From NCBI RefSeq assembly GCF_001677335.1, contig NZ_LZYB01000004.1, forward strand, positions 276,422-340,421: a stretch of DNA of 64,000 nt. Direction: 5' to 3'. Each line of letters begins with the position of its first letter. Within the stretch, counting starts at the first letter, position 1. This DNA is from Erythrobacter dokdonensis DSW-74. GTDB lineage: Bacteria; Pseudomonadota; Alphaproteobacteria; Sphingomonadales; Sphingomonadaceae. Below, one piece after another: positions 25,996 through 36,546 of this stretch. A program made the position numbers and the translations under genes. The notes below the pieces were generated by a model. The model saw only the letters and a list, made by a program, of their open reading frames with translations, made no database searches and had not been told where the DNA came from.

Positions 25996-26658
25996 ATGCC
26001 CACGCCGCTGATTTCGCCATCCATCCTCTCCGCCGATTTCGCCCGGCTGGGGGACGAAGTGCGCGCCATCGACGCAGCGGGCGCCGACTGGATCCATATC
26101 GACGTGATGGACGGGCATTTCGTCCCGAACATCACCATCGGTCCCGACGTCGTGAAGGCGCTGCGTCCGCACAGTGCCAAGCCGTTCGACGTTCACCTCA
26201 TGATTTCCCCGGTCGATCCCTACCTGCAGGCCTTCGCCGAGGCGGGCGCGGACATCATTACCGTTCATCCCGAGGCCGGACCGCATATCCACCGCACGCT
26301 GCAGGCGATCCGCGGGCTGGGCAAGAAAGCGGGCGCGGTGATCAATCCCGGCACGCCGGTCGAGGTGCTCGACAACCTGATGGACATGGTCGACCTCATC
26401 CTCGTGATGAGCGTCAATCCCGGTTTCGGCGGGCAGAGCTTCATTGCCTCGCAGCTTGCCAAGATCTCCCGCATCCGGTCGATGATCGACGCCGCCGGGC
26501 GCGACATCCGGCTCGAGGTCGATGGCGGGGTCAATGCCGAAACCGCGAAGCTGTGCGTTGCGGCCGGGGCCGACGTCCTGGTGGCGGGCTCAGCCACCTT
26601 CAAGGGCGGGCCGGATCACTACGCCGCCAATATCGCCGCATTGAAGGGGCAGGGCTGA
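25996..26658 (+). CDS. rpe: ribulose-phosphate 3-epimerase
   Basis: A 220-residue TIM-barrel enzyme that interconverts ribulose 5-phosphate and xylulose 5-phosphate in the pentose phosphate pathway. All family signatures are intact: [27 protein letters not shown] with metal-binding His and Asp, [18 protein letters not shown], and EVDGGVN with the second catalytic Asp, then GSATFKG. The stop shares one base with the next ATG (TGATG), so the heparinase-like gene is coupled to it. Confidence 0.97.
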   Translation: MPTPLISPSILSADFARLGDEVRAIDAAGADWIHIDVMDGHFVPNITIGPDVVKALRPHSAKPFDVHLMISPVDPYLQAFAEAGADIITVHPEAGPHIHRTLQAIRGLGKKAGAVINPGTPVEVLDNLMDMVDLILVMSVNPGFGGQSFIASQLAKISRIRSMIDAAGRDIRLEVDGGVNAETAKLCVAAGADVLVAGSATFKGGPDHYAANIAALKGQG

Positions 26659-28529
26659 TGGCAACGCTGCTGCGCACACCTGCGGGCCGGAGAGCCGATG
26701 CGCTGGTGGAGCGGGTGGCGGATGCCCCGGTGCTGCCCCTGGCCGAAACGCGCCAGAGCGAGGCTCCGGCCGAACCGGCCCCGCCCCCGCCTGAAGAGAC
26801 GGGCCGCGCGCTTGCCCTGAGCGATGTCATCGCCGCCCCGTCGGGCACTGGCGAGGCGCTGATACGGCTGGCCTATCGCCTCGGCGTACCCGGCCATGCG
26901 CTTGCCGCCCCGTTCCGCCGCCCGCAGGCGCTGCGGGTGCTGGCGACGGTCGAAAGTCCCAATCGCGGCGACCGTGCGGCCGGCACGGCGCTGAGGGCCG
27001 GACATTTTCTGGTTCACGGGGTGCGCCTGCCGATTTCCGGCTTCGATTTCGCCGGCTCGGCACGTCCTGCGCCCGCCGTGGAGCGGGTGCTGCACTCCTT
27101 CTCGTGGCTCGCCGATCTCGCCGCCGCCGCGCCGCGCGCCGATTGCATCCCCGTGGCCGAGCGCATCACGGCCCTGTGGCTCCATGCCCACCGCGAACCG
27201 GGCAAGGGTCCGGCGTGGGATGTCGAGCATGCCGGCCTCAGGCTGGTCGCGTGGCTGGTTCATGCCCCGTTGGTTCTCGCGGGCAATGACAAGAGCCTGA
27301 AGTCGAAGATGCTTGCTGCCATCGCCGAGACGGCCAACTGGCTCGACAAGCGCGCACCCCGCGAAGGGGCGGGCTTCGGGCAGGTCGCGGGGTGGGCGGG
27401 TGTGGTCGCCGCCGGTCTGCTGCTCCCCCACGGCAAGCCCCGCCGGCTTTATGGCGAGGCAGGCCTCGTCAAGGCGCTGGGCGACATGGTGGGCGAGGAT
27501 GGCGGCGTGCTGTCACGCTGTCCTGCCGCCCAGCTCGACGCGATCCGGCTGCTGACCGATCTGATTGCCTGCTACGAGGCGATGGAGATCGCACCCGCGC
27601 CTGCGCTCGAAGTGATGCGCGAATTGCTGGTTCCGCCGTTGCTGGCATTGCGGCACGGCGACGGCGCACTTGGCAACTGGCAGGGGCAGGCGGCGATTCC
27701 TGCTGACCGCGTCAATGCCGTGGTCGAGGCATCGGGCGTGCGGACCCGTCCGCTGGGCGTGGTGCAGGGCTGGGGCTACCAGCGCATCAAGGCGGGCGAC
27801 ACGCTTGTGCAGTTCGACACCGCCCCGCCGCCGCGGGCGCGCCATGTCCGCACCGGCTGTGCCTCTACCCTCGCCTTTGAATTGTCGGACGGCCCGGCGC
27901 GGGTGATCGTCAATTGCGGCGGTGCGGCGCTGGCAGGCGGGCAGGTGCCGGCGCGCATCGGGCAGGGCCTGCGCGCGACCGCGGCCTTTTCGACCCTGAC
28001 GCTCGACAATGCCAATTCGACCGCGATCCTGCTCCACGGCCAGCTCGGCAAGGGCGTCGAGACGGTGGAGCTCGAACGCCGGATGATCGCCGGCCGCGGG
28101 CGCGAGGCGACGCGGATCGAGGCTGCACATGATGGTTATGCCGCGCGCTTCGGCCTCACGCACCAGCGGATCCTCACCTTGTCGGGGGACGGCACCGAGC
28201 TTGCGGGCGAGGACATTCTCGTGCCCACCGCGAAGAAGGGCAAGCGCGGCAAGATCGCCTTCGCCATCCGCTTCCATCTGGGGCGCGGGGTGGAGGTGCA
28301 GCTTTCGGGCGACAGGCGCGGGGCAAGCCTGCTTTTGCCCGATGGTCGGCTCTGGCAATTCCGGCTCGGCGGGGATAGGGCGGGCGCCGGCGAGATCACC
28401 CTTTCTGCCGAGGATAGCCTGTGGGTCGACGGAGACGGTCGTCCCCACGCCACCGAGCAGCTGGTGATCGAGGGACTGGCATTGCGCAGCGGGGGCCACT
28501 TCTCCTGGCTGCTGAAGAAGACAGGATAG
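26658..28529 (+). CDS. heparinase II/III-like protein
   Basis: A 623-residue protein of the heparinase II/III-like family found beside purH in many alphaproteobacteria. An N-terminal linker (about 1-85, rich in Pro, Ala and Glu) precedes an alpha-helical toroid region (about 90-350, with the conserved FSWLADLA and [20 protein letters not shown] segments) and a beta-sandwich C-terminal region (about 370-623). There is no signal peptide, unlike true polysaccharide lyases, so the role is uncertain; a cytoplasmic or envelope-related function is possible. Start at 26658 overlaps the rpe stop by one base. It lies 10 nt before purH. Confidence 0.8.
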   Translation: MATLLRTPAGRRADALVERVADAPVLPLAETRQSEAPAEPAPPPPEETGRALALSDVIAAPSGTGEALIRLAYRLGVPGHALAAPFRRPQALRVLATVESPNRGDRAAGTALRAGHFLVHGVRLPISGFDFAGSARPAPAVERVLHSFSWLADLAAAAPRADCIPVAERITALWLHAHREPGKGPAWDVEHAGLRLVAWLVHAPLVLAGNDKSLKSKMLAAIAETANWLDKRAPREGAGFGQVAGWAGVVAAGLLLPHGKPRRLYGEAGLVKALGDMVGEDGGVLSRCPAAQLDAIRLLTDLIACYEAMEIAPAPALEVMRELLVPPLLALRHGDGALGNWQGQAAIPADRVNAVVEASGVRTRPLGVVQGWGYQRIKAGDTLVQFDTAPPPRARHVRTGCASTLAFELSDGPARVIVNCGGAALAGGQVPARIGQGLRATAAFSTLTLDNANSTAILLHGQLGKGVETVELERRMIAGRGREATRIEAAHDGYAARFGLTHQRILTLSGDGTELAGEDILVPTAKKGKRGKIAFAIRFHLGRGVEVQLSGDRRGASLLLPDGRLWQFRLGGDRAGAGEITLSAEDSLWVDGDGRPHATEQLVIEGLALRSGGHFSWLLKKTG

Positions 28530-28539
28530 GCATTTCATC

Positions 28540-30138
28540 ATGAGTGAGACGGCGATCAGGCGGGCACTGCTGTCAGTGTCCGACAAGAGCGGTTTGGCCG
28601 AACTCGGCGCGGCGCTCGCGGCAAGGGGCGTCGAACTGGTCAGCACCGGCGGAACGGCGAAGGCCTTGCGCGATGCGGGCCTTGCGGTGAAGGATGTTGC
28701 CGACCTTACCGGCTTTCCCGAGATGATGGACGGGCGGGTCAAGACCTTGCACCCGACCGTGCATGGCGGCCTGCTCGCCCTGCGCGACAATCCCGAACAC
28801 GTCGCCGCGATGCAGGCCCACGGGATCGGCGCGATCGATCTGGTGGTGGTCAACCTCTACCCCTTCGAGGCGACCGTGGCCAAGGGCGCGAGCCGCGCGG
28901 AGATCATCGAGAACATCGATATCGGCGGGCCGTCGATGGTGCGTTCGGCGGCGAAGAACCACGGCTTTGTCACCATCCTCACCGATCCGGCGGACTATGC
29001 CACGCTGGTCGCGGAAATGGACGCCAATGGCGGCGCCACGACGCAGGCCTTCCGCACCCGCATGGCGGGCAAGGCCTATGCCCGCACCGCGGCCTATGAC
29101 AGCGCCATTGCCAGCTGGTTCGCTTTTGCCGATCCCGCAGGCGAGACTACGCCTTTCCCCGACACGCTGCCCATCGCTCTCAAGCGCGCAGACACGCTGC
29201 GCTATGGCGAGAACCCGCATCAGGCGGCCGCGATCTATGTCCCGCAGGTAGTGGGGGCGGCGGGCGTTCCGCAAGCCAAGCAGCTTCAGGGCAAGGAACT
29301 GAGCTACAACAATCTCAACGATGCCGACGCCGCGCTGGAACTGGCGGCGGAGTTTGCGGGCCAAGAGCCGGCGGTGGTGATCGTCAAGCACGCCAACCCT
29401 TGCGGCGTGGCGCAGGGGGCCTCGCTGCTCTCGGCGTGGGAGGCGGCGCTGGCCTGCGATAGCGTGTCGGCCTTCGGCGGGATCGTCGCGGTCAACACCG
29501 AGCTCGACGCCGCGACTGCCGAAGCCATCTCGGCGATCTTCACCGAAGTCGTGATCGCCCCTTCGGTCAGCGCCGAGGCGCGCGAGATCTTCGCGAAGAA
29601 GAAGAACCTGCGCCTGCTCGAATGCGGGGCTTTGCCCGATCCGCGCCGGGGCGGCCTTGCGCTCAAGACCATCGCCGGGGGCGTACTGATCCAGTCGCGC
29701 GACAATGGCGCGATTTCCGCTGATGACCTCAAGGTCGTCACCAAGCGTGCGCCGACCGAGCAGGAGCTGAAGGACTGCCTGTTCGCCTGGACCGTGGCGC
29801 GCCATGTGAAATCCAACGCCATCGTCTATGCCAGGGACGGCGCGACCGCGGGGATCGGGGCTGGCCAGATGAACCGCCGGGATTCAGCGCGCATTGCCGC
29901 GATCAAGGCGGCGGAGGCTGCCGAGACTTATGGCTGGCCCGCGCCGCGCACCCGGGGCAGCGCGGTTGCCTCGGATGCCTTCTTCCCCTTCGCGGATGGC
30001 TTGCTGGCCGCGGCCGAGGCCGGCGCGACGGCGGTGATCCAGCCGGGCGGCTCGATCCGCGACGACGAGGTGATCGCCGCCGCCGACGAGGCGGGCCTTG
30101 CGATGGTCTTCACCGGGATGCGCCACTTCCGGCATTAA
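28540..30138 (+). CDS. purH: bifunctional AICAR formyltransferase / IMP cyclohydrolase
   Basis: A 532-residue enzyme for the last two steps of purine synthesis: AICAR is formylated and cyclised to IMP. The N-terminal cyclohydrolase domain has [34 protein letters not shown] and the [16 protein letters not shown] motif. The formyltransferase domain carries [19 protein letters not shown] and the catalytic KHANPCG near residue 281. The C-terminal [10 protein letters not shown] and GMRHFRH are typical. It follows the heparinase-like gene with 10 nt between, so the rpe, heparinase-like and purH genes form an operon. Confidence 0.98.
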   Translation: MSETAIRRALLSVSDKSGLAELGAALAARGVELVSTGGTAKALRDAGLAVKDVADLTGFPEMMDGRVKTLHPTVHGGLLALRDNPEHVAAMQAHGIGAIDLVVVNLYPFEATVAKGASRAEIIENIDIGGPSMVRSAAKNHGFVTILTDPADYATLVAEMDANGGATTQAFRTRMAGKAYARTAAYDSAIASWFAFADPAGETTPFPDTLPIALKRADTLRYGENPHQAAAIYVPQVVGAAGVPQAKQLQGKELSYNNLNDADAALELAAEFAGQEPAVVIVKHANPCGVAQGASLLSAWEAALACDSVSAFGGIVAVNTELDAATAEAISAIFTEVVIAPSVSAEAREIFAKKKNLRLLECGALPDPRRGGLALKTIAGGVLIQSRDNGAISADDLKVVTKRAPTEQELKDCLFAWTVARHVKSNAIVYARDGATAGIGAGQMNRRDSARIAAIKAAEAAETYGWPAPRTRGSAVASDAFFPFADGLLAAAEAGATAVIQPGGSIRDDEVIAAADEAGLAMVFTGMRHFRH

Positions 30139-30620
30139 TCCTTTTCCTACCGATTCGCTTCGGAGCACCTGCCGCTCGCGGCCCTGCGGGCCGTTTGGTG
30201 CCATCCTACAGGGTGGACGCAAGGCGAAGCTGCGGCAAGCGCGTGAAACACCGGATCAAGACAGGGTCAGGGGGGGTCTAAAGGGCTCTAACGGAGGGCA
30301 AAGGTGGGCCTGGATCGGGCTGGCATCGTCGGGCTTTTCGGTCTTTTGCTATAGAAAACAGAGGCTTTTTCCGATTTCCCGATGTTTCACGCCATATCAA
30401 ACCGCCTCAGCCCCCTTGCCTGCGCCTTGCACTCTATTCCCGGCGCCCGTTTGTAGGAAAGATCCCCGCGCCGCATGGCTTGCAACCATTTGCGGTGCGG
30501 TGCGTAACTTCCCGCAGACACCAACCGAAACACAACCTGACGCCCGCGTTCATCGGGTCGCAATTCATTCCCGGCCATGGACGGCCCGACACGACACACA
30601 GCGAATCACGAGCAAGCCCG
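30139..30620. other. gene-free spacer after purH
   Basis: This 480-nt stretch holds no coding region I can support. It begins with a probable purH terminator (30179-30195). The rest has lower GC than the genes and some T-rich and A-rich tracts around 30330-30375. The promoter of the small membrane protein and msrA must lie near its right end; I cannot place it. No RNA family is recognisable. Confidence 0.4.
30179..30195 (+). terminator. putative rho-independent terminator of purH
   Basis: CGGCCC at 30179-30184 pairs with GGGCCG at 30188-30193 across a 3-nt loop and is followed by TTT. It lies about 40 nt after the purH stop. The T-tract is short, so termination may be incomplete. Confidence 0.45.
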
Positions 30621-30806
30621 ATGCGCCTCTTTTCCTCCGACCTGTTCCGCAACTTCTCGATCGGCTTCGTGCTTGGCGCGCTGCTGGTCGCGGGCGTCAA
30701 TGCGCAAGGCTGGGACCGCGAGTTCACCGCGCGTGCAGCGCCCATGCCGGAGCGCGTGGAACCCTCGGCGGAGTTCCTGATCGCCCCCGACAAGGTGCCG
30801 CAATGA
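30621..30806 (+). CDS. small membrane-anchored hypothetical protein
   Basis: A 61-residue protein. One hydrophobic segment (FSIGFVLGALLVAGVNAQ, about residues 12-29) may be a membrane anchor or signal peptide, followed by a short Pro- and Glu-containing tail. Its stop overlaps the ATG of msrA as ATGA, so it is likely expressed and coupled with msrA. I do not recognise a family. The conserved overlap is the best evidence that it is a real gene. Confidence 0.6.
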   Translation: MRLFSSDLFRNFSIGFVLGALLVAGVNAQGWDREFTARAAPMPERVEPSAEFLIAPDKVPQ

Positions 30807-31486
30807 GGCAGTTTGCCGCACTCCTGCTTGCCGGATCGCTGGCCCTGTCGGCTTGCGCCGGTCCGGCCATCGCCGCTGAGGAACCGGTCGACGCGCCTGC
30901 CGCGACCCGCATTGCCAAGGAACCGAAAGGCCTCAAGACCGCGGTCTTCGCGGGCGGGTGCTTCTGGGGCGTGGAAGGCGTGTTCAGCCATGTGAAGGGC
31001 GTCAAATCCGCGGTCTCCGGCTTTCACGGCGGCAATGCGGCCAGCGCCAAGTACGATATCGTCGTGACCGGCGTCACCGATCATGCCGAGGCGGTGCGGA
31101 TCACCTATGACCCCGCCGTGGTGCGTTATGACGAATTGCTGCGCATCTTCTTTTCCGTGGTCGCCGACCCGACGCTCAAGAACCGTCAGGGGCCGGATGT
31201 CGGCGCGCATTACCGCAGCGCGATCGTGCCGATGAACAAGGAACAGGCCGCGGTGGCGCGCGCCTATATTGCCCAGCTCGGCAAGTCGGGACTGTGGGCC
31301 AAGCCGATCGTCACCGCTATCGAGCCTTACAAGGCCTTCTACCCGGCAGAAGGCTATCATCAGGACTTCATGGCGAAAAATCCCCGCCACGGCTACATCC
31401 TGCGCTGGGACAAGCCCAAGGTCGAGGCGCTGAAGACGATGTTTCCGACCCATTACCGGGCCGCTTTCCTGCGCGACGCGGGATAG
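30803..31486 (+). CDS. msrA: peptide-methionine (S)-S-oxide reductase, lipoprotein
   Basis: A 227-residue MsrA that reduces methionine-S-sulfoxide in proteins. The active-site motif GGCFWG has the catalytic Cys at residue 53; AKYDIVVTGVTDHAEAVRI, the substrate-binding segment GAHYRSAI and FYPAEGYHQDF are conserved. The N-terminus is a lipoprotein signal: LALSAC with the lipid-modified Cys at residue 18, so it should sit in the periplasm attached to a membrane. That differs from common cytoplasmic MsrA. Coupled to the 61-residue gene before it; zur follows after 49 nt. Confidence 0.93.
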   Translation: MRQFAALLLAGSLALSACAGPAIAAEEPVDAPAATRIAKEPKGLKTAVFAGGCFWGVEGVFSHVKGVKSAVSGFHGGNAASAKYDIVVTGVTDHAEAVRITYDPAVVRYDELLRIFFSVVADPTLKNRQGPDVGAHYRSAIVPMNKEQAAVARAYIAQLGKSGLWAKPIVTAIEPYKAFYPAEGYHQDFMAKNPRHGYILRWDKPKVEALKTMFPTHYRAAFLRDAG

Positions 31487-31535
31487 GCTTGCTTGCCGCT
31501 GGCGCTGCGGCGGGGTTGAGCCTATATTTGCGTGC

Positions 31536-32006
31536 ATGGGTAAGGACGCACACAGCCACGCGCACCAGGAACTTCACGGCAATACGCTGGTCGAGGCCGC
31601 CGGTCGCGCCCTCGCCTCGGCGGGCGAACAATGGACCAGCATGCGCGAGGCGGTGTTTGCCGAGCTTGCCCGGCATGACCGGCCCGTGTCGGCCTATGAC
31701 ATTGCCGACAATCTTTCGGCCGCGCGCGGCAAGCGGGTCGCGCCCAATTCGGTCTACCGCATTCTCGACGTGTTCGTGGCGAACAACCTCGCGATGCGGG
31801 TGGAAAGCGCCAATGCCTATCTCGCCAACACCCACCCGGGCTGCGCGCATGACTGCATTTTCCTGGTCTGCGACGAATGCGGCGAGGCGGCCCATGTCGA
31901 TGACGAGGATGTCAGCCGCGCGGTGCGCGCCATTGCCGCAGACCGCCAGTTCAAGGCGGAGCGCCCGGTGCTGGAGATCCGCGGATTGTGCAAGGCCTGC
32001 ACCTGA
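31536..32006 (+). CDS. zur: Fur-family zinc regulator Zur
   Basis: A 156-residue Fur-superfamily repressor. The winged-helix domain covers about residues 15-95 (RHDRPVSAYDIADNL, NSVYRILDVFVANNL). The dimer domain has the structural zinc motifs CDECG near residue 112 and CKAC at the end, and the metal ligands HPGCAHDCIFLVC; the pattern is that of Zur rather than Fur. The N-terminus adds a His-rich stretch HSHAHQELH. ATG at 31536. It probably represses zinc-uptake genes elsewhere; none are in the window. The dxs gene follows after 71 nt. Confidence 0.85.
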   Translation: MGKDAHSHAHQELHGNTLVEAAGRALASAGEQWTSMREAVFAELARHDRPVSAYDIADNLSAARGKRVAPNSVYRILDVFVANNLAMRVESANAYLANTHPGCAHDCIFLVCDECGEAAHVDDEDVSRAVRAIAADRQFKAERPVLEIRGLCKACT

Positions 32007-32077
32007 CAATCACCTGTCATTGATCGCCATCAAGCCTGAATCGACAGGCTGGTTTCCAGTGTGTAAAGCCGGAACTT

Positions 32078-34006
32078 ATGACTCAACCACCTCACACTCC
32101 CCTGCTCGATCAGGTTGATACGCCCGACGATCTGCGCCGCCTGAAGCCCGAACAGCTTCGCCAGCTTGCCGACGAACTCCGCGCCGAGATGATCGACGCG
32201 GTCAGCGTGAGCGGCGGGCATCTGGGATCGGGGCTGGGTGTGGTCGAACTGACCGTCGCGATCCACTATGTCTTCAATACGCCCGAGGACAAGCTGGTGT
32301 GGGACGTGGGCCACCAGTGCTATCCGCACAAGATCATCACCGGCCGGCGTGACCGCATCCGCACCCTGCGCCAAGGCGGAGGCCTCAGCGGCTTCACCAA
32401 GCGTTCGGAGAGCGAATACGACCCCTTCGGCGCCGCGCATTCCTCGACCTCGATCTCGGCGGCGCTCGGCTTTGCCATCGCCAACAAGCTGCAGAACCGC
32501 CCCGGTCGCGGCATCGCGGTGATCGGCGATGGTTCGATGAGCGCCGGGATGGCCTACGAGGCGATGAACAACGCCGCGCAGGCGGGCAACCGGCTGATCG
32601 TGATCCTCAACGACAACGACATGTCGATCGCGCCGCCGGTGGGCGGGCTTTCGGCCTATCTGGCGCGCATGGTGTCCTCGTCCGAATATCTCGGCATCCG
32701 CAGCCTCGCCAGCCGCGCGGTCAAGAAGATGAGCCGCCGCCTGCACGACACCATCGGCAAGGCCGAGGAATTCACCCGCGGCATGGTGACCGGCGGAACC
32801 CTGTTTGAAGAACTGGGCTTCTACTATGTCGGCCCGATCGACGGGCACAATCTCGACCACCTGCTCCCCGTGCTCGAGAATGTGCGCGACACGTCCGAAG
32901 GCCCGGTGCTGATCCATGTCGTGACCGAGAAGGGCAAGGGCTATGCCCCGGCGGAAAACAGCGCCGACAAGTATCACGGGGTGCCGAAGTTCAACGTCGT
33001 CACCGGCGAGAAGGCCAAGAGCGCGCCGAGCGCGCCCGCCTATCAGGACGTGTTCGGCCTGACCCTGGCGAAGCTTGCCGAGACGGACGAACGCATCTGC
33101 GCCATCACCGCCGCCATGCCGTCCGGCACCGGGGTCGACAAGTTCGCCAAGGCGCACCCGACCCGCAGCTTCGATGTCGGGATTGCAGAACAGCACGCGG
33201 TGACGTTTGCCGCGGGCCTCGCGGCGGAAGGGATGCGGCCCTTTGCGGCGATTTACTCCACCTTCCTCCAGCGCGCCTATGACCAGGTGGTGCACGACGT
33301 GTGCATCCAGAACCTGCCCGTGCGCTTCGCCATCGACCGCGCCGGGCTGGTCGGGGCGGACGGGGCGACCCACGCAGGGTCTTTCGACATCACCTATCTC
33401 GCGACCCTGCCCAACATGGTGGTGATGGCGGCTTCGGACGAGGCCGAGCTGGTCCACATGACCTATACCGCGGCCGAATATGACGAAGGCCCGATCGCCT
33501 TCCGCTACCCGCGCGGCAGCGGCACGGGCGTTCCCCTGCCCGAGGTTCCGGAAAAGCTCGAAATCGGCAAGGGGCGGATGGTGCGCGAAGGCACCAAGGT
33601 CGCGATCCTCTCGCTGGGCGCGCGGCTGGCCGAGGCGCTGAAGGCTGCCGACCAGCTCGAGGCCAAGGGGCTGTCGACCTCGGTCGCCGACATGCGCTTT
33701 GCCAAGCCACTGGACGAGGAACTCATCGCGAAGCTGATGCGCACCCACGAGGTTGTCGTCACCATCGAGGAAGGCGCAATCGGCGGACTGGGCGCACACG
33801 TGCTGACCTATGCCACCGACGAAGGGCTGACTGATGCCGGGCTGAAGGTGCGCACCATGCGCCTGCCCGATACCTTCATCGATCACGACGATCCCAAGAA
33901 GCAGTACGACGAGGCCCGCCTCAACGCGCCGCATATCGTCGAAACCGTGCTCAAGGCGCTGAAGCACAACAGCGCGAGCGTGGAGATCGAGGAAGTGCGG
34001 GCGTAA
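32078..34006 (+). CDS. dxs: 1-deoxy-D-xylulose-5-phosphate synthase
   Basis: A 642-residue thiamine-diphosphate enzyme: pyruvate plus glyceraldehyde 3-phosphate gives DXP, the first step of the MEP isoprenoid pathway that feeds carotenoids, quinones and hopanoids. The family signatures are complete: [27 protein letters not shown], the cofactor motif [16 protein letters not shown] with [12 protein letters not shown], and the catalytic Glu region [15 protein letters not shown]. The C-terminal transketolase domain has [11 protein letters not shown]. The gene ends two bases from the convergent mlaA-like gene. Confidence 0.98.
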   Translation: MTQPPHTPLLDQVDTPDDLRRLKPEQLRQLADELRAEMIDAVSVSGGHLGSGLGVVELTVAIHYVFNTPEDKLVWDVGHQCYPHKIITGRRDRIRTLRQGGGLSGFTKRSESEYDPFGAAHSSTSISAALGFAIANKLQNRPGRGIAVIGDGSMSAGMAYEAMNNAAQAGNRLIVILNDNDMSIAPPVGGLSAYLARMVSSSEYLGIRSLASRAVKKMSRRLHDTIGKAEEFTRGMVTGGTLFEELGFYYVGPIDGHNLDHLLPVLENVRDTSEGPVLIHVVTEKGKGYAPAENSADKYHGVPKFNVVTGEKAKSAPSAPAYQDVFGLTLAKLAETDERICAITAAMPSGTGVDKFAKAHPTRSFDVGIAEQHAVTFAAGLAAEGMRPFAAIYSTFLQRAYDQVVHDVCIQNLPVRFAIDRAGLVGADGATHAGSFDITYLATLPNMVVMAASDEAELVHMTYTAAEYDEGPIAFRYPRGSGTGVPLPEVPEKLEIGKGRMVREGTKVAILSLGARLAEALKAADQLEAKGLSTSVADMRFAKPLDEELIAKLMRTHEVVVTIEEGAIGGLGAHVLTYATDEGLTDAGLKVRTMRLPDTFIDHDDPKKQYDEARLNAPHIVETVLKALKHNSASVEIEEVRA

Positions 34007-34008
34007 CC

Positions 34009-34965
34009 CTAGCGGGTTGCCGGGATACTCCGCGCGGTCAGCTGCACTTGCTCCACCAGCGACAGCGGCGGGCTGTCGGGTGCCACCGCCTGCGGTTCGG
34101 CCTGCGGCTCCACCGGCGCTTGTTCCACGACCTCGCCCTTGAGCGCGGCGATCTCGCGTTCGCGCTTGGCGAGGTAGGTGTCGCGCCGCATGGCATAGGG
34201 ATCGTCCGCGGCGGCGATATCCTTGAGCTCCTCGTCGAACTCCAGCCGCTGGTCCAATCCGTTCACCACGAAATAGGTCGCCGCATAGGCGGGCCGGTTG
34301 AACGGCTTGCCCACCGCAATCGGCAGCAGCAGCTGGTCGAGCGTGCTTCCGGCGAGGTCGCGCACCGTGGTTGCGCCGGTGACCGGCAGATAGAGATAGG
34401 CGCCCGGCCCCACGCCGTAATAGCCCATCGTATTGGCGAACCCGTTGCGGCGATAGGGCAGGCCGATGCCCGGCTTGGCGGCAACATCGATCAGCCCCCC
34501 GACCCCCAGCGTCGAATTGATCGCCAGTCGCCCCAGTGTCTCGAACGCCTTGCCGACCTTGCCCTGCAACAGGAAATTCAATGCATTGCTCGGCTCGCCC
34601 AGATTGCGCACGACATTGCCCAGACCATCGCGGATCGGTTCGGGCAGGCCATCGCGATAGGCATAGGCGACCGGCTCGATCACCGCCTGATCGACAGCCT
34701 GTGTGATACGATAGCTTTCGGCGTTGAACTTTTCGACCGGGTCGCCTTCGGGCGGGCCGTAGTCGCCCTCGACCAAGATCTCGCCCACCTCCTCCTCAGG
34801 CGCCGGTTCGCCTTGGGGAGGGGGCGGCGTGTCCGGGGCATCCTGAAGCGACCACGCCATCGCGCTGACAGGCACCAGCGGCACCGGCGCGGGCGGCACA
34901 TCGGCCACCGCGAGCGCGGCGCTCAGCAGCGGCGGGGAAACAGTGACGAGTGCAAGACCGGGCAT
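34009..34965 (-). CDS. mlaA: MlaA/VacJ-family outer-membrane lipid-asymmetry protein
   Basis: A 318-residue protein of the MlaA family, which removes surface phospholipids from the outer membrane. The domain is at about residues 75-250, with FNAESYRITQAVDQAVIEPV, NLGEPSNALNFLLQGK, GRLAINSTLGVGGLIDVA, TMGYYGVGPGAYLYLPV and YFVVNGLDQR. The N-terminus has a hydrophobic segment followed by a Pro/Glu-rich stretch (about 24-70) and no lipobox Cys; I see no Cys in the protein. The C-terminal tail (about 255-318) is rich in Glu, Pro and Ala. No other mla gene is adjacent. Confidence 0.88.
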   Translation of the reverse strand: MPGLALVTVSPPLLSAALAVADVPPAPVPLVPVSAMAWSLQDAPDTPPPPQGEPAPEEEVGEILVEGDYGPPEGDPVEKFNAESYRITQAVDQAVIEPVAYAYRDGLPEPIRDGLGNVVRNLGEPSNALNFLLQGKVGKAFETLGRLAINSTLGVGGLIDVAAKPGIGLPYRRNGFANTMGYYGVGPGAYLYLPVTGATTVRDLAGSTLDQLLLPIAVGKPFNRPAYAATYFVVNGLDQRLEFDEELKDIAAADDPYAMRRDTYLAKREREIAALKGEVVEQAPVEPQAEPQAVAPDSPPLSLVEQVQLTARSIPATR

Positions 34966-35042
34966 GGCATTCCTTTGTTCCCTCGTTGCCGCCCCGTCCC
35001 TATACGCAGGCTGAATTGACCGAAGCGAAAGTGCAAGGCCCC

Positions 35043-35840
35043 ATGTCCTTTATCCGGATCGCCCGCGAAGGCCCCGTCACGATTCTCACGCTTGACCGCG
35101 CCGAGACCATGAACCCGCTTGGCGCTCCCGGCGATGGCGATGCGTTCGCCAGCATTGCCGATGCGATCAACCGCGACATGGAATGCCGGGTGGTGATCCT
35201 GACCGGCGCGGGGCGGGCCTTCAGCGCGGGCGGCGATATCAAGGCGATGCGGGACAAGACCGGCACCTTCGGTGGCACCGCGCCCGCGATTTCGGACGGT
35301 TATCGCGACAATATCCACCGGATGCTGCGCGCCCTGCATGGCCTGCGCGTGCCGGTGATTGCGGCGGTCAACGGCCCCGCGATCGGTCTGGGCTGCGATG
35401 TCGCATGCCTCGCCGATATCCGCATCGCTTCCGAGAATGCGAAGTTCGGCGTCACCTTCCTCAAGCTCGGCATCATCCCGGGAGATGGCGGCACCTGGAT
35501 TCTCCCCCGCGTGATCGGGATGAGCCGCGCGGCCGAACTGTTCTACACCGGCGATGTGATCGACGCGGCCACGGCGAAGGAATGGGGCCTCGTCAGCCGG
35601 GTGGTCGCGCCGGATGCGCTGATGGACGAAGCCCGCGCGCTGGCGGGCAGGATCGCCGCCATGCCGCCCCATGCGCTGCGCCAGTCGAAGATGCTGCTGC
35701 GGCAAGGCCAACAGGTCAGCTATGACACCGCGCTGGAAATGGCGGCGAACACCCAGGCGATGATGCACACCACCGCCGACCATGCGGAGGGGGTCGCCGC
35801 GCTGATCGCAAAGCGGGTGCCCGATTTCAGGGGCGAGTAG
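35043..35840 (+). CDS. enoyl-CoA hydratase/isomerase family protein
   Basis: A 265-residue crotonase-fold protein. The oxyanion-hole segments are clear: GAGRAFSAGGDIKAM and VNGPAIGLGCDVACLADIRIAS. Asp or Glu residues needed for hydration fall at FGVTFLKLGIIPGDGG, so a hydratase or isomerase is plausible; the acyl substrate is not known. The ATG at 35043 starts the family N-terminus (MSFIRIAREG), while upstream in-frame codons overlap the divergent mlaA start region. It is convergent with the NnrU-like gene, with no gap. Confidence 0.88.
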   Translation: MSFIRIAREGPVTILTLDRAETMNPLGAPGDGDAFASIADAINRDMECRVVILTGAGRAFSAGGDIKAMRDKTGTFGGTAPAISDGYRDNIHRMLRALHGLRVPVIAAVNGPAIGLGCDVACLADIRIASENAKFGVTFLKLGIIPGDGGTWILPRVIGMSRAAELFYTGDVIDAATAKEWGLVSRVVAPDALMDEARALAGRIAAMPPHALRQSKMLLRQGQQVSYDTALEMAANTQAMMHTTADHAEGVAALIAKRVPDFRGE

Positions 35841-36518
35841 CTACCCGATCCAGCGGAACACGCCCGCCGGAATATCCGCGCGCCACAGGTGCATCCAGCT
35901 TCCCGCCAGCCACAGCGCCGTGCCCGCGATCAACGGCACCGGTCCGACGCTGAACAACCGCCCCCAGCGCGGCCAGTAGGAGGTCTTGCGCTCCCATTCG
36001 GCCCAGGCCTCGCCCATCAGCACTTCCTTCTTGGCGTCCTGAAACTTCGCCCCGACCAGCGCGAGGATGCCCATGGCAAGCGCGGTGACCATCGTCCGCG
36101 TGCTCCAGAACAGTGCCATGTGCGATATCGCCCACAGCCCGATGCCCCACATCATCGGGTGGCGGGTGACCCGCAGCGCACCCTTGGGTTCGGCACGGGT
36201 CTGGGCCTCGGCCATCGGGGTGGGCAGCGCAGGGTTGCCGATGAAGGAGCCTGCCAGCAACACCATCGCGGGCCAGGTCAGCACTGTGGCGATGATCCAG
36301 CCGATCTCTCCCGAGCCGCCGAGATCGGCGCCCGGAGCAGCGATGAAGGCGAAATAGACCCAGCCCAGCGTGGCGAAGCTGACGGCGGTATAGGCGAGGC
36401 TGAAGCCCTTTTCCCCCAGCATCCCGACCATGGGTGCGCGCAACGGGTGCGACATGGCGAAATGCGTGCCGACAAAAGCGACATTCGCCGCGATGAGATT
36501 GATGATCGACCCGTCCAT
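35841..36518 (-). CDS. NnrU-family membrane protein
   Basis: A 225-residue integral membrane protein of the NnrU family. About five hydrophobic segments are seen, with the conserved HFAMSHPLRAPMVG at the N-terminus, RVTRHPMMWGIGLWAISHM in the middle and the GxKFQDAKK segment. The family occurs with denitrification genes but is also widespread elsewhere and resembles isoprenylcysteine methyltransferase-like membrane proteins; no denitrification gene is in the window. The ATG at 36518 removes a six-residue extension. The FKBP gene lies 29 nt upstream. Confidence 0.85.
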   Translation of the reverse strand: MDGSIINLIAANVAFVGTHFAMSHPLRAPMVGMLGEKGFSLAYTAVSFATLGWVYFAFIAAPGADLGGSGEIGWIIATVLTWPAMVLLAGSFIGNPALPTPMAEAQTRAEPKGALRVTRHPMMWGIGLWAISHMALFWSTRTMVTALAMGILALVGAKFQDAKKEVLMGEAWAEWERKTSYWPRWGRLFSVGPVPLIAGTALWLAGSWMHLWRADIPAGVFRWIG

Positions 36519-36546
36519 TGCATAGCCCTCCCGCAAGGGGCGCAGA

